Assembly (NCBI GenBank): GCA_947625715.1
Contig: CANQPR010000035.1
Coordinates: 1 to 12,524 of the forward strand
Source of the DNA: an uncultured Bacilli bacterium
GTDB lineage: Bacteria > Bacillota_I > Bacilli_A > RF39 > UBA660
Direction of reading: 5' to 3'
Length of the DNA: 12,524 nt
Position 1 is the stretch's first letter. Every line of letters begins with the position of its first letter. The notes beneath the pieces were generated by a model, which saw only the letters and a program-made list of their open reading frames with translations, searched no databases and was not told the origin of the DNA. A program made the position numbers and the translations under genes. Below, in pieces: positions 6,387-12,493 of this stretch.

Positions 6387-6679
6387 TATTCATCAGGCAT
6401 TTTAATTATTATCTCGCCTGGTAAAGAATACATATATTTTTCTCTTGCATATCTTGCTATATAATCATTATCATGAAGTTTAGTTACTTCACTTTTTAAG
6501 CTTTCTTCTTCTTCTAATAAAGTTGTATAATAATTATTCATTGAAGCTATTTCTTGTTTATTATGAACAATATTTAACCAATCTTGAAAAATAGAGCCAA
6601 CAAAAAGAGTCAATGTTATTAAAAAACATATACTTAATATTATAAAGCGCCGTTTTTCTTTTGTTGAAGCTCTTTTCAT
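6386..6679 (-). CDS. divIC: Septum formation initiator DivIC (FtsB-like)
   Basis: A 97-residue bitopic membrane protein. A short basic N-terminus ('MKRASTKEKRRF') faces the cytoplasm, a single membrane helix covers ~12-31, and a coiled-coil stretch covers ~35-66 ('IASMNNYYTTLLEEEESLKS'). The family signature 'LHDNDYIARYAREKYMYSLP' followed by 'GEIIIKMPDE' closes the protein. DivIC forms a complex with FtsL and DivIB at the division septum. The length is a little under the ~125 of B. subtilis. Its place after yabP-yabQ matches the Bacillus order. An extended -10 promoter overlaps the end of yabQ and a terminator overlaps its own stop, so it is probably also transcribed alone, as vegetative division requires. 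Confidence 0.93.
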   Translation of the reverse strand: MKRASTKEKRRFIILSICFLITLTLFVGSIFQDWLNIVHNKQEIASMNNYYTTLLEEEESLKSEVTKLHDNDYIARYAREKYMYSLPGEIIIKMPDE

Positions 6680-6701
6680 ACAACCATCCCATCTTAAAAT
6701 G

Positions 6702-6710
6702 ATTATAGCA
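6702..6710 (-). promoter_or_regulatory. divIC: Extended -10 promoter element for divIC
   Basis: TGCTATAAT on the minus strand is a perfect extended -10 (TGnTATAAT), made of the last codons and stop of yabQ. No good -35 is present (TTTTAA at the 17-base distance), which is tolerated with extended -10 elements. It would let divIC be expressed in vegetative cells independently of the sporulation genes upstream. Confidence 0.6.
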
Positions 6711-7023
6711 CTTGCCTGCCTTTTTTAAAAGTTTTCTTCCTTTCCTTTACCTTTTGTTTTACATGTTTATGTAAATATAAACTTAAAATAAAACCTAATA
6801 AAATAAAGCTTAAAAAATAAATATGAAAAATTCCTTTATTAATTTTATACATCATTAAAATATATAACAATACCATATCAATTACAAATATGATGGTGGT
6901 TAAATATTGAAATATCTTCTTTTTATTTTGACAAAATTTAAATTGGACAATACTTAAAAAGCCAAAGATTACCCCAAAAACAAAGGAACAAAGAAAAGTT
7001 ATTAATTGTAATTTTACATTCAT
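6703..7023 (-). CDS. yabQ: Sporulation membrane protein YabQ, short form
   Basis: A 106-residue protein with three hydrophobic segments (about 5-27, 40-60, 66-85) and a very basic C-terminal tail ('HKHVKQKVKERKKTFKKGRQ'). In B. subtilis YabQ is about twice as long; it sits in the outer forespore membrane and is needed for cortex formation. The sequence itself is weakly conserved. The call rests on the membrane topology, size class and location between yabP and divIC. Its ATG shares one base with the yabP stop (TAATG), and no Shine-Dalgarno is visible, so translation should depend on termination of yabP. The missing C-terminal half compared with Bacillus may be a lineage feature. Confidence 0.75.
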   Translation of the reverse strand: MNVKLQLITFLCSFVFGVIFGFLSIVQFKFCQNKKKIFQYLTTIIFVIDMVLLYILMMYKINKGIFHIYFLSFILLGFILSLYLHKHVKQKVKERKKTFKKGRQVL

Positions 7024-7313
7024 TATTTAAATAATTTTGCTATAAAACTTTCTTCTTTATTTTTATTTTTACTATTTAATAAATAATTATAACCATCTAT
7101 TTTTCCTTTGATTCTAACATTACCATCTTGGGTATCTAATTTAAGTATTTCTAGGCCACTTCCTTTTAATAAAAGCATCCCCATGGTTGTTTCTAATAAA
7201 AATTCTTCGTGATCAAAGCTACATATTTTTTTAACACCCGTTATATAAATTTCTCTTCTATCAATTATTTTTACTTCATGGTTTGTAATATTTAATTCAA
7301 TAGCTTGTTCCAT
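7023..7313 (-). CDS. yabP: Sporulation protein YabP
   Basis: A 96-residue protein matching the YabP/YqfC family along its whole length. Key blocks are 'HEVKIIDRREIYITGVKKIC', 'SFDHEEFLLETTMGMLLLKG', 'SGLEILKLDTQDGNVRIKGK' and the closing 'SFIAKLFK'. In B. subtilis YabP is made in the mother cell under sigma-E and is needed for spore cortex formation together with YabQ. GGGTGAT lies ~8 bases upstream of the ATG. A terminator separates it from spoVG, so it must have its own promoter in the ~50 bases between. That stretch contains CATAATAAT, which resembles a sigma-E -10, but no properly spaced -35 could be confirmed. It is coupled to yabQ by TAATG. Confidence 0.93.
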   Translation of the reverse strand: MEQAIELNITNHEVKIIDRREIYITGVKKICSFDHEEFLLETTMGMLLLKGSGLEILKLDTQDGNVRIKGKIDGYNYLLNSKNKNKEESFIAKLFK

Positions 7314-7364
7314 TAATTAATCACCCATTAATTATTATGTTTGAAAAAAAATTTTAGAACATAT

Positions 7365-7392
7365 AAAAAACTATTGGAAAGACCAACAGTTT
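7365..7392 (-). terminator. Rho-independent terminator of spoVG
   Basis: On the minus strand AAACTGTTGG (7383-7392) pairs with CCAATAGTTT across TCTTT, with one G-U pair, and runs into Ts. The first base of the stem is the last base of the spoVG stop codon. Confidence 0.8.
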
Positions 7393-7652
7393 TATTCTTC
7401 TTCTTTATTATATTCTTCAAAAATGGCTTCTTCAAAATTCTTACGAACTTCTGGGTTAATTGGATGACAAACATCTTTATAATCACCAGATGGTGTTTTT
7501 CGACTTGGCATAGCAATGAATAATCCATTATCTCCTTCAATAATTCTAATATCATGAATTGCAAACGCATCATCTATTAAAACCGATGCAATTCCTTTTA
7601 ATCTTGAATTTTCTTTCGTAATCTTACGAACATTTACAGATGAAATTTTCAT
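7392..7652 (-). CDS. spoVG: SpoVG, RNA/DNA-binding regulator
   Basis: An 86-residue protein of normal length. The match covers the N-terminal 'MKISSVNVRKITKENSRLKG', the central 'IASVLIDDAFAIHDIRIIEG' and 'NGLFIAMPSRKTPSGDYKDV', and 'CHPINPEVRKNFEEAIFEEY'. SpoVG binds nucleic acid and acts as a global post-transcriptional regulator; in Bacillus it influences septation and cortex formation early in sporulation. A strong AGGAGGAG precedes the ATG by 9 bases. A sigma-A-type promoter lies just after veg and a terminator overlaps its own stop, so it is a single-gene unit here. The Bacillus neighbours sspF, ispE, purR and yabJ that normally separate veg from spoVG are absent. No sigma-H promoter was recognised, although B. 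subtilis spoVG uses one. Confidence 0.97.
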   Translation of the reverse strand: MKISSVNVRKITKENSRLKGIASVLIDDAFAIHDIRIIEGDNGLFIAMPSRKTPSGDYKDVCHPINPEVRKNFEEAIFEEYNKEEE

Positions 7653-7683
7653 ATCCTTACTCCTCCTAAATTTCTCTACTTAT

Positions 7684-7712
7684 ATTTTAATGCAAACAAG
7701 AAAATATTTCAA
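7684..7712 (-). promoter_or_regulatory. spoVG: Sigma-A-type promoter for spoVG
   Basis: TTGAAA (7707-7712) and TAAAAT (7684-7689) are 17 bases apart on the minus strand, starting 6 bases past the veg stop. The transcript would include the strong AGGAGG Shine-Dalgarno. Confidence 0.65.
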
Positions 7713-7717
7713 GCATT

Positions 7718-7930
7718 TTACAAGGGTTTTACAACGACATCACCAATTATTACATCTGCTAAATTAAAACTTTTTTCACTTCCATTTATTAACGCGGTAA
7801 AAACATAAGGATAAACAGCAGAAATAACGCCTTCATAACAATAATTTTTGTTGCGCATTCCATAAACATTTATTCTTACTTTTTTATATAAATATTTTCC
7901 TATTTCTTCTCTTATTAAATCTAAATTCAC
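7718..7930 (-). CDS. veg: Veg protein
   Basis: A 70-residue protein of the Veg family, somewhat shorter than the ~86 of B. subtilis. Family features are the 'IREEIGKYLYKKVRINVYGM' opening (compare DI...LG.R...K...GR), 'YEGVISAVYPYVFTALI' (the G-x-[IL]-x-x-x-Y-P-x-V-F core) and a final 'SFNLADVIIGDVVVK'. It begins with GTG at 7930, with GGGGGAT about 7 bases upstream; no better ATG exists. In B. subtilis veg is one of the most strongly transcribed genes. It has been linked to biofilm gene expression and spore outgrowth. It lies 13 bases after yabG and is presumably co-transcribed with it, unlike the independently driven veg of Bacillus. No own promoter was found. Confidence 0.85.
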   Translation of the reverse strand: MNLDLIREEIGKYLYKKVRINVYGMRNKNYCYEGVISAVYPYVFTALINGSEKSFNLADVIIGDVVVKPL

Positions 7931-7943
7931 TTATTAATCCCCC

Positions 7944-8717
7944 TTATCTTGGAAAACCAACATACATCATGCCATTGGTTTTAATCCCACCCATTCCTTT
8001 AGCTCCATACTTAGTTTTAGCTAAAAGACTTACTAAATCTATTTCCTTATTTCGTTCTGTCATTGATAAAATTGTCGCGATTATTGCTGGGTCTAAACAA
8101 TGAATATTTACTCTTTTCGGACTGGAAGCAAAATTGGCCCCTGCTTTTATCAATTCTTCATAATTACTTTGACAAGCTCCCGCGATGATAACTAATTTTT
8201 CATGACTTTTTTCATATTTCCGTGCTTCTTTAACTGCTTTTATAAAACTTCCACTACTTTTATAACAATTATTATCAGTTGGTTTTCCCTTTTTAGGATA
8301 ATATGCATCATGTCCTGTGATTATAACTATATCTGGTTGATATTCATTTAATAAGCTTCTTATTTTTGTATATACTTCATCTTCTTGAATTTTTTTACCA
8401 ACAACTTTTACTTTATTTTTATGATAAAATTTTAAACATCTTTTTAAATAATCTTCATCAGCATCAATATGCAAAATTCGTCCTGGTAAATAAAAATATT
8501 CACTTCTATCTAAACAATCAATTTGTAAATCAATATCATCATCACTACTTCGCTCTTCCATAACATATAATTTTAAATCTTCTAAAGAAGCATCAGCATA
8601 CAAACGAACATTACACCCCTTTAAATATGCGACTTGTCCCTTTATTTTTAATATTTTAAAAATAACATCATGTTTATAACTATATCTAGTAACCAAATTA
8701 CCAACTTCAAACGTCAT
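7944..8717 (-). CDS. yabG: YabG, spore-associated cysteine protease
   Basis: A 257-residue protein, slightly shorter than B. subtilis YabG (~290). YabG is a sporulation-specific cysteine protease that processes spore coat proteins and, in clostridia, pre-germination proteins. The known catalytic residues appear as H136 in 'DIVIITGHDAYY' and C182 in 'IIAGACQSNYEEL'. Their 46-residue spacing is the same as for the catalytic His and Cys reported in Bacillus and Clostridioides. Other family blocks are 'FEVGNLVTRYSYKHDVIFKI', 'PGRILHIDADEDYL', 'ANFASSPKRVNIHCLDPAII' and the C-terminal 'GGIKTNGMMYVGFPR'. GGGAGAT sits 3-4 bases before the ATG. It lies 48 bases from rsmA across a weak terminator candidate. 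Mother-cell (sigma-K) control is expected from the family, but no clear sigma-K site was seen. Confidence 0.96.
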   Translation of the reverse strand: MTFEVGNLVTRYSYKHDVIFKILKIKGQVAYLKGCNVRLYADASLEDLKLYVMEERSSDDDIDLQIDCLDRSEYFYLPGRILHIDADEDYLKRCLKFYHKNKVKVVGKKIQEDEVYTKIRSLLNEYQPDIVIITGHDAYYPKKGKPTDNNCYKSSGSFIKAVKEARKYEKSHEKLVIIAGACQSNYEELIKAGANFASSPKRVNIHCLDPAIIATILSMTERNKEIDLVSLLAKTKYGAKGMGGIKTNGMMYVGFPR

Positions 8718-8748
8718 ATTATCTCCCTAAAAAATATATATGAAAAAG

Positions 8749-8777
8749 AAAAAAAAATAAAACTTTTATAAAGCTTT
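8749..8777 (-). terminator. Weak terminator candidate after rsmA
   Basis: On the minus strand AAAGCTT (8771-8777) pairs with AAGTTTT (8759-8765), with one G-U pair, across TATAA. It is followed by A and nine Ts. The stem begins inside the last codons of rsmA and is AU-rich, so termination may be inefficient. Confidence 0.45.
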
Positions 8778-9524
8778 ATATATTTTCAGAAAATCTTCTG
8801 GTATGATTTGTTCTGCTCTTACTAAAGAAGAATAACCAAGTTCTTTAAGTATTTTTTCTAACTTTACTCCATCATAGGCTTTTAAGTTATTTTTAAGTAG
8901 CTTTCTTTTTTGACTAAAAACTTGTTTTAAAAATTGTACATAATGAGTATCTATTTTTGTTATAGATGGCTTTTTTTCTAAATAAACTACACTACTATAG
9001 ACTTTAGGAGGTGGATTAAAACAACTAGGTGCCACATCAAATAAAATTTTAATATCATAATATAAATTTAAAAAAACCGTAAAAAAACCATAATCTTTAG
9101 TATTTGGTAAAGCACAAAAACGCCTTGCAACTTCCTTTTGCACTAATAAAACCATTTTATCAGGGATAAAATTATTAAGTAGCATATGATTTATTATTGG
9201 GGTTGTTATATAATAAGGAATATTAGCTATCACATAACAATGATTATAATCTTTTAATTTACTTAAATCATACTTTAAAAAATCTTCATAAATTATATTA
9301 GCCTTATACTTATTAAGAAAAGTTTGCATCCTTTTATCTATTTCAAAACCAAGGAAATTACCTTCTTTGCAAGTTAAATATTTTGTCAAAGCTCCCATTC
9401 CGCATCCAATTTCTATAATTAAATCATTTTCATTTGTTTCAATAACCATCGCTATTTTCTTTAATATTTTTTCATCAATTAAAAAATTTTGACCTAAACT
9501 TTTTTTTGCTTTTATTTTTTCCAT
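8766..9524 (-). CDS. rsmA: 16S rRNA (adenine1518/1519-N6) dimethyltransferase RsmA/KsgA
   Basis: A 252-residue protein, near the lower end of the family's ~260-290. It dimethylates two adjacent adenines in helix 45 of 16S rRNA late in 30S assembly. The SAM-binding motif I is 'LIIEIGCGMGALTKYL' (~35-50), preceded by the classic 'KKSLGQNFLID' (7-17). The catalytic motif IV is NIPY (101-104, usually NLPY) within 'VIANIPYYITTPI', followed by 'VLLVQKEVARRF' and 'CFNPPPKVYSSVV'. It keeps the Bacillus order before yabG, but rnmV, which normally precedes it, is missing. ATG 9524 is the only reasonable start because the 'LGQNFL' motif follows at once. It has no Shine-Dalgarno: the upstream bases are a T tract from a terminator hairpin and then AAAAT. 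Confidence 0.96.
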   Translation of the reverse strand: MEKIKAKKSLGQNFLIDEKILKKIAMVIETNENDLIIEIGCGMGALTKYLTCKEGNFLGFEIDKRMQTFLNKYKANIIYEDFLKYDLSKLKDYNHCYVIANIPYYITTPIINHMLLNNFIPDKMVLLVQKEVARRFCALPNTKDYGFFTVFLNLYYDIKILFDVAPSCFNPPPKVYSSVVYLEKKPSITKIDTHYVQFLKQVFSQKRKLLKNNLKAYDGVKLEKILKELGYSSLVRAEQIIPEDFLKIYKAL

Positions 9525-9529
9525 ATTTT

Positions 9530-9552
9530 AAAAAAAAGACTAATTGTCTTTT
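9530..9552 (-). terminator. Terminator of the 3D-domain gene, directly before rsmA
   Basis: On the minus strand AAAAGAC (9546-9552) pairs with GTCTTTT (9534-9540) across AATTA and runs into further Ts. It overlaps the last codons and stop of the 3D-domain gene and ends only about 5 bases before the rsmA ATG. Confidence 0.65.
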
Positions 9553-10085
9553 GTCCATCCTTTCCTTAAAACATCATATTTTACACTACTTCTTCCCACA
9601 TATTTGCGAGCATAATCTTCACTTTTTGTTAATAAGTCTAAATCATTATTTAAAACGCCTCGATCTAAAACAATAGCATATATTGGTTCTTCGCTTAATT
9701 TTGATTCTAATCTTAATATTGACCCACAAGGCATTTTAGTACTAGAAGCAACAATATTAACGGTTCCATAGACACTATCAACATAAGTATCAGTGCCATC
9801 TAATACGTTATATGATGGCATACAAGCTAGTTTTCCACTACACAAAGGACAATCAGCACTATAACCTGTTAAATCACCCTCTAAACTTTCGATAGTTTGA
9901 TAAGGATCTTGTTCAATTTCTTTTTCTAATTGCATCGCCATTAATGATAAATTAATAACCCTTTGATTAGCCTTACTATCTAACTGCGTATTTTCTTTTG
10001 ATATAGTAAAATTGGCAACATAAATTATTACTAATAACAAATTAATTTTTATAATATAATTGAGATATCTTTTTATTTTTTTCAA
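9540..10085 (-). CDS. 3D-domain cell-wall protein, cysteine-containing (YabE position)
   Basis: A 181-residue protein with a membrane anchor or signal segment (~11-27) and a C-terminal 3D (RlpA/MltA-like beta-barrel) domain from ~70. The domain starts 'GDLTGYSADCPLCSGKLACM' and continues with 'YGTVNIVASSTKMPCGSILR'. It closes with 'YAIVLDRGVLNNDLDLL', which holds the Asp residues (141, 148, 150) that give the domain its name. Cysteines at 79, 82, 88 and 120 suggest disulfides or metal binding outside the membrane. Bacillus YabE at this locus carries additional DUF348 and G5 domains and is a candidate lytic transglycosylase; those domains are absent here. Translation starts with TTG at 10085, chosen because GAGGTG lies 7 bases upstream. 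It has its own good promoter and a terminator overlapping its stop. Confidence 0.85.
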   Translation of the reverse strand: MKKIKRYLNYIIKINLLLVIIYVANFTISKENTQLDSKANQRVINLSLMAMQLEKEIEQDPYQTIESLEGDLTGYSADCPLCSGKLACMPSYNVLDGTDTYVDSVYGTVNIVASSTKMPCGSILRLESKLSEEPIYAIVLDRGVLNNDLDLLTKSEDYARKYVGRSSVKYDVLRKGWTKDN

Positions 10086-10112
10086 AATAATTCACCTCTA
10101 TTACTAATCAAA

Positions 10113-10141
10113 ATAATAACATATTTACTATTTAAAGTCAA
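10113..10141 (-). promoter_or_regulatory. Sigma-A promoter with TG extension for the 3D-domain gene
   Basis: TTGACT (10136-10141) and TATTAT (10113-10118) are exactly 17 bases apart on the minus strand, with TG at the extended -10 position. It lies in the gap between tatD and the TTG start at 10085. Confidence 0.8.
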
Positions 10142-10151
10142 AAAAAGAAAG

Positions 10152-10898
10152 TTATTTACTAAAAACTTCCAATATATTTTTGTTAGTAATTTCTATTAAT
10201 TGTTCTAAAGAAATATTTAATTGTTCACATATAAAATTAGCAATATTTAAAATGTATTTAGGTTCATTTTTTTGGCCTCTAAAAGGATGAGGGGTTAAAT
10301 AGGGACTATCTGTTTCCAAAATAATATCATCTATTATATCTTTTAAAATTTCTTTTAAATGACTATTTTTAAAAGTTACCACGCCATTAATTCCTAATTT
10401 AAAACCCATTTTAATATAAATTTGCGCTACTTCTTTACTTAACGAAAAAGAATGAATTACGCCTTTAACTTTATATTCTTTTAATATGTTTATTGTATCT
10501 TTGGTTGCTTCTCTACTATGAATTACAACTGGCAAATTATATTTCTCTGCTAATTGCAATTGTTTTTTAAATAATGCTTTTTGTTCTTCTTTATTATCTT
10601 TTGTATAATAGTAATCTAAACCAATCTCACCAATCGCAAGAATTTTATCATTTGTTAAATTTTTTTCTAAAAAAGTCAAGTCTTCGTTCTTTATATTTAA
10701 AATTTCTAAAGGATGTAGTCCTAAAGCTCCATAAATCTCTTCATGTTTTTTCACTAAATCTAAAACTTCTTTATTATTTTTTCCATCACAACCCGCAACA
10801 AGAAAATTACCTACCTTACATTCTTTAGCTCTTTGGATGACTTCATCAATATTTTGATAATCTTCCTTAAATAAATGACAATGACTATCCCAAAACAT
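10152..10898 (-). CDS. tatD: TatD-family metal-dependent deoxyribonuclease/hydrolase
   Basis: A 248-residue protein, the usual length (~255). It is a TIM-barrel amidohydrolase; TatD enzymes are Mg-dependent 3'-5' exonucleases implicated in DNA quality control, and the Bacillus gene at this locus is yabD. Metal ligands are all present: H6 and H8 in 'FWDSHCHLF', E91 in 'AIGEIGLDYYY', H127 in 'PVVIHSREA', H149 in 'GVIHSFS' (usually HCFSG) and D197 in 'IILETDSPYLTPHPFRG'. The gene overlaps the end of metG by 14 bases in another frame, so the two are co-transcribed and coupled. The metS-yabD order is conserved through the Firmicutes. No terminator was seen after it; the next gene has its own promoter. 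Confidence 0.96.
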   Translation of the reverse strand: MFWDSHCHLFKEDYQNIDEVIQRAKECKVGNFLVAGCDGKNNKEVLDLVKKHEEIYGALGLHPLEILNIKNEDLTFLEKNLTNDKILAIGEIGLDYYYTKDNKEEQKALFKKQLQLAEKYNLPVVIHSREATKDTINILKEYKVKGVIHSFSLSKEVAQIYIKMGFKLGINGVVTFKNSHLKEILKDIIDDIILETDSPYLTPHPFRGQKNEPKYILNIANFICEQLNISLEQLIEITNKNILEVFSK

Positions 10899-12444
10899 TT
10901 TTGTCTTGTCCTTTTTGAATTTCTTCTAATTTTTTAGGTATATCTATTCTATTAAAAATTGGTTTTGAATCTTTAACTTTATATATATTATTTTCTAAGA
11001 ATTGTTCTTCTTTATAATTAGTATTTAATTCTCTTAATATTTCTTCACTTGTTTGTGGTAAAAATGGTTGTAACATCACTGCACATACTCTTATAGATTC
11101 TAATAAATTATACATAACAGTTTCTAATCTTTCTAAATTTTCATTTTTATAAAGAATCCATGGTGTTGTATCATCAATATATTTGTTACATTTTCTTAAT
11201 ACTTCAAATATTTCTTCGATGGCTAAACCAATTTCTAAATTATCCATTTTTTGGTCTACTTTTTTTGTTAAGTCATTAACTGCTTCTATTAATTCATTAT
11301 CTATTTCTTCTTTAACTTTTTTATTATTAAGTTCTTTTTCATCAAAATATTTTTTGACCATCGAAATAGTACGATGAACTAAATTACCTAAAATATTTGC
11401 TAAATCGGTATTTATTCTTTCCATAATTAATTCATAAGTAATTGTTCCATCATTAGCAAAAGGTATTTCTGAAAGAAGATAGTATCTAATTGCATCAACG
11501 CCAAACATCTCTACTAAATCATCGGCATACATTATATTTCCTTTACTTTTACTCATTTTATCTTGGCCCATTAATAACCAAGGATGGCCAAAGACTTGTT
11601 TTGGCAAAGGTAAATCTAAAGCCATTAAAATAATTGGCCAATAAATAGTATGAAAACGCACGATATCTTTTCCAATCAAATGTAAATCAGCCGGCCACCA
11701 TTTTGTAAATTCTTCGCTACTACCTAAAGGGTCATAACCAATATTAGTAATATAATTTGATAAAGCATCTATCCATACATATACAACATGTTTATCATTA
11801 AAAGGTACTTTAACTCCCCAATCAAAAGAAGTTCTAGAAACACATAAATCTTGTAGACCAACATCAATAAAGTTATTAATCATTTCATTTTTTCTTTGAA
11901 CGGGTTCTATAAAATGAGGATGATCCATAATATATTTTTTTAATTGGTCTTGATATTTACTCAAGCGAAAGAAATAAGCTTCTTCACTTCTTTTTTGAAC
12001 TTCTCTATGACAATCAGGACACTTACCATCTACTAATTGAGATTCTGTCCAAAAAGATTCACAAGGTGTGCAATATAATCCTTCATAACTACCTAAATAT
12101 ATATCGTTTTTATTATATAAATATTCAAAAATATGTTCAACAACCTTTTTATGATGAGCATCTGTTGTCCTTACAAATTTATCATAACTAGTATTCATTA
12201 AATCCCAAATTCTTTTAATTTCCCTACTTACATTATCAACATATTCTTGAGGACTAATGCCAGCTTCCATCGCTTTTTTACTTACTTTTTCACCATGTTC
12301 ATCAGTTCCAGTTTGAAAATAAACATCAAAACCCTTTTGTCTTTTAAAGCGCGCAATTGCATCGGCTAAAACAATTTCATAAGTATTACCAATATGCGGT
12401 TTACCAGAAGCATAAGCAATAGCTGTTGAGATATAATATTTCAT
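10885..12444 (-). CDS. metG: Methionyl-tRNA synthetase, without C-terminal tRNA-binding domain
   Basis: A class I synthetase of 519 residues that charges tRNA-Met. The HIGH motif appears as HIGN (17-20) in 'ASGKPHIGNTYE'. The KMSKS loop is exact (296-300) in 'GQDKMSKSKGN'. A single zinc knuckle has Cys at 125, 128, 142 and 145 ('CTPCES' and 'CPDC'). The anticodon-binding helical domain follows to ~500. The protein stops there: the OB-fold tRNA-binding domain (Trbp111-like) found at the end of the ~660-residue Bacillus enzyme is absent, with no remnant before tatD. Such short forms are known in other bacteria. The start is supported by GAGGAAG about 7 bases upstream. It is probably the first gene of a metG-tatD unit, preceded by a 9-bp dyad. 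Confidence 0.97.
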   Translation of the reverse strand: MKYYISTAIAYASGKPHIGNTYEIVLADAIARFKRQKGFDVYFQTGTDEHGEKVSKKAMEAGISPQEYVDNVSREIKRIWDLMNTSYDKFVRTTDAHHKKVVEHIFEYLYNKNDIYLGSYEGLYCTPCESFWTESQLVDGKCPDCHREVQKRSEEAYFFRLSKYQDQLKKYIMDHPHFIEPVQRKNEMINNFIDVGLQDLCVSRTSFDWGVKVPFNDKHVVYVWIDALSNYITNIGYDPLGSSEEFTKWWPADLHLIGKDIVRFHTIYWPIILMALDLPLPKQVFGHPWLLMGQDKMSKSKGNIMYADDLVEMFGVDAIRYYLLSEIPFANDGTITYELIMERINTDLANILGNLVHRTISMVKKYFDEKELNNKKVKEEIDNELIEAVNDLTKKVDQKMDNLEIGLAIEEIFEVLRKCNKYIDDTTPWILYKNENLERLETVMYNLLESIRVCAVMLQPFLPQTSEEILRELNTNYKEEQFLENNIYKVKDSKPIFNRIDIPKKLEEIQKGQDKNVLG

Positions 12445-12470
12445 GATATCACTTCCTCGTATAATATATT

Positions 12471-12493
12471 TTGTAAGTTATTTAAACTTACAA
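12471..12493. repeat. Perfect 9-bp inverted repeat upstream of metG
   Basis: TTGTAAGTT (12471-12479) and AACTTACAA (12485-12493) are exact reverse complements around a 5-base centre, 27 bases before the metG start. No T tract follows on either strand, so a terminator is unlikely. On the minus strand a loose promoter (TTGTAA, 19 bases, TATATT) overlaps it, so an operator role is possible but unproven. Confidence 0.5.

Noticed and set aside
7314..7364. CATAATAAT before yabP as a sigma-E promoter
   Set aside because: It resembles a sigma-E -10, but I could not find a -35 element at the right distance; the nearest ATA is about 22 bases away. In such AT-rich DNA it is not convincing alone.
7328..7573. 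Minus-strand open frame overlapping the 3' part of spoVG
   Set aside because: It is out of frame with spoVG, reads through the spoVG terminator and has no family features.
8718..8748. CATATATAT before yabG as a sigma-K promoter
   Set aside because: The hexamer does not fit CATAnnnTA and no matching -35 was seen, so only the family's known regulation argues for it.
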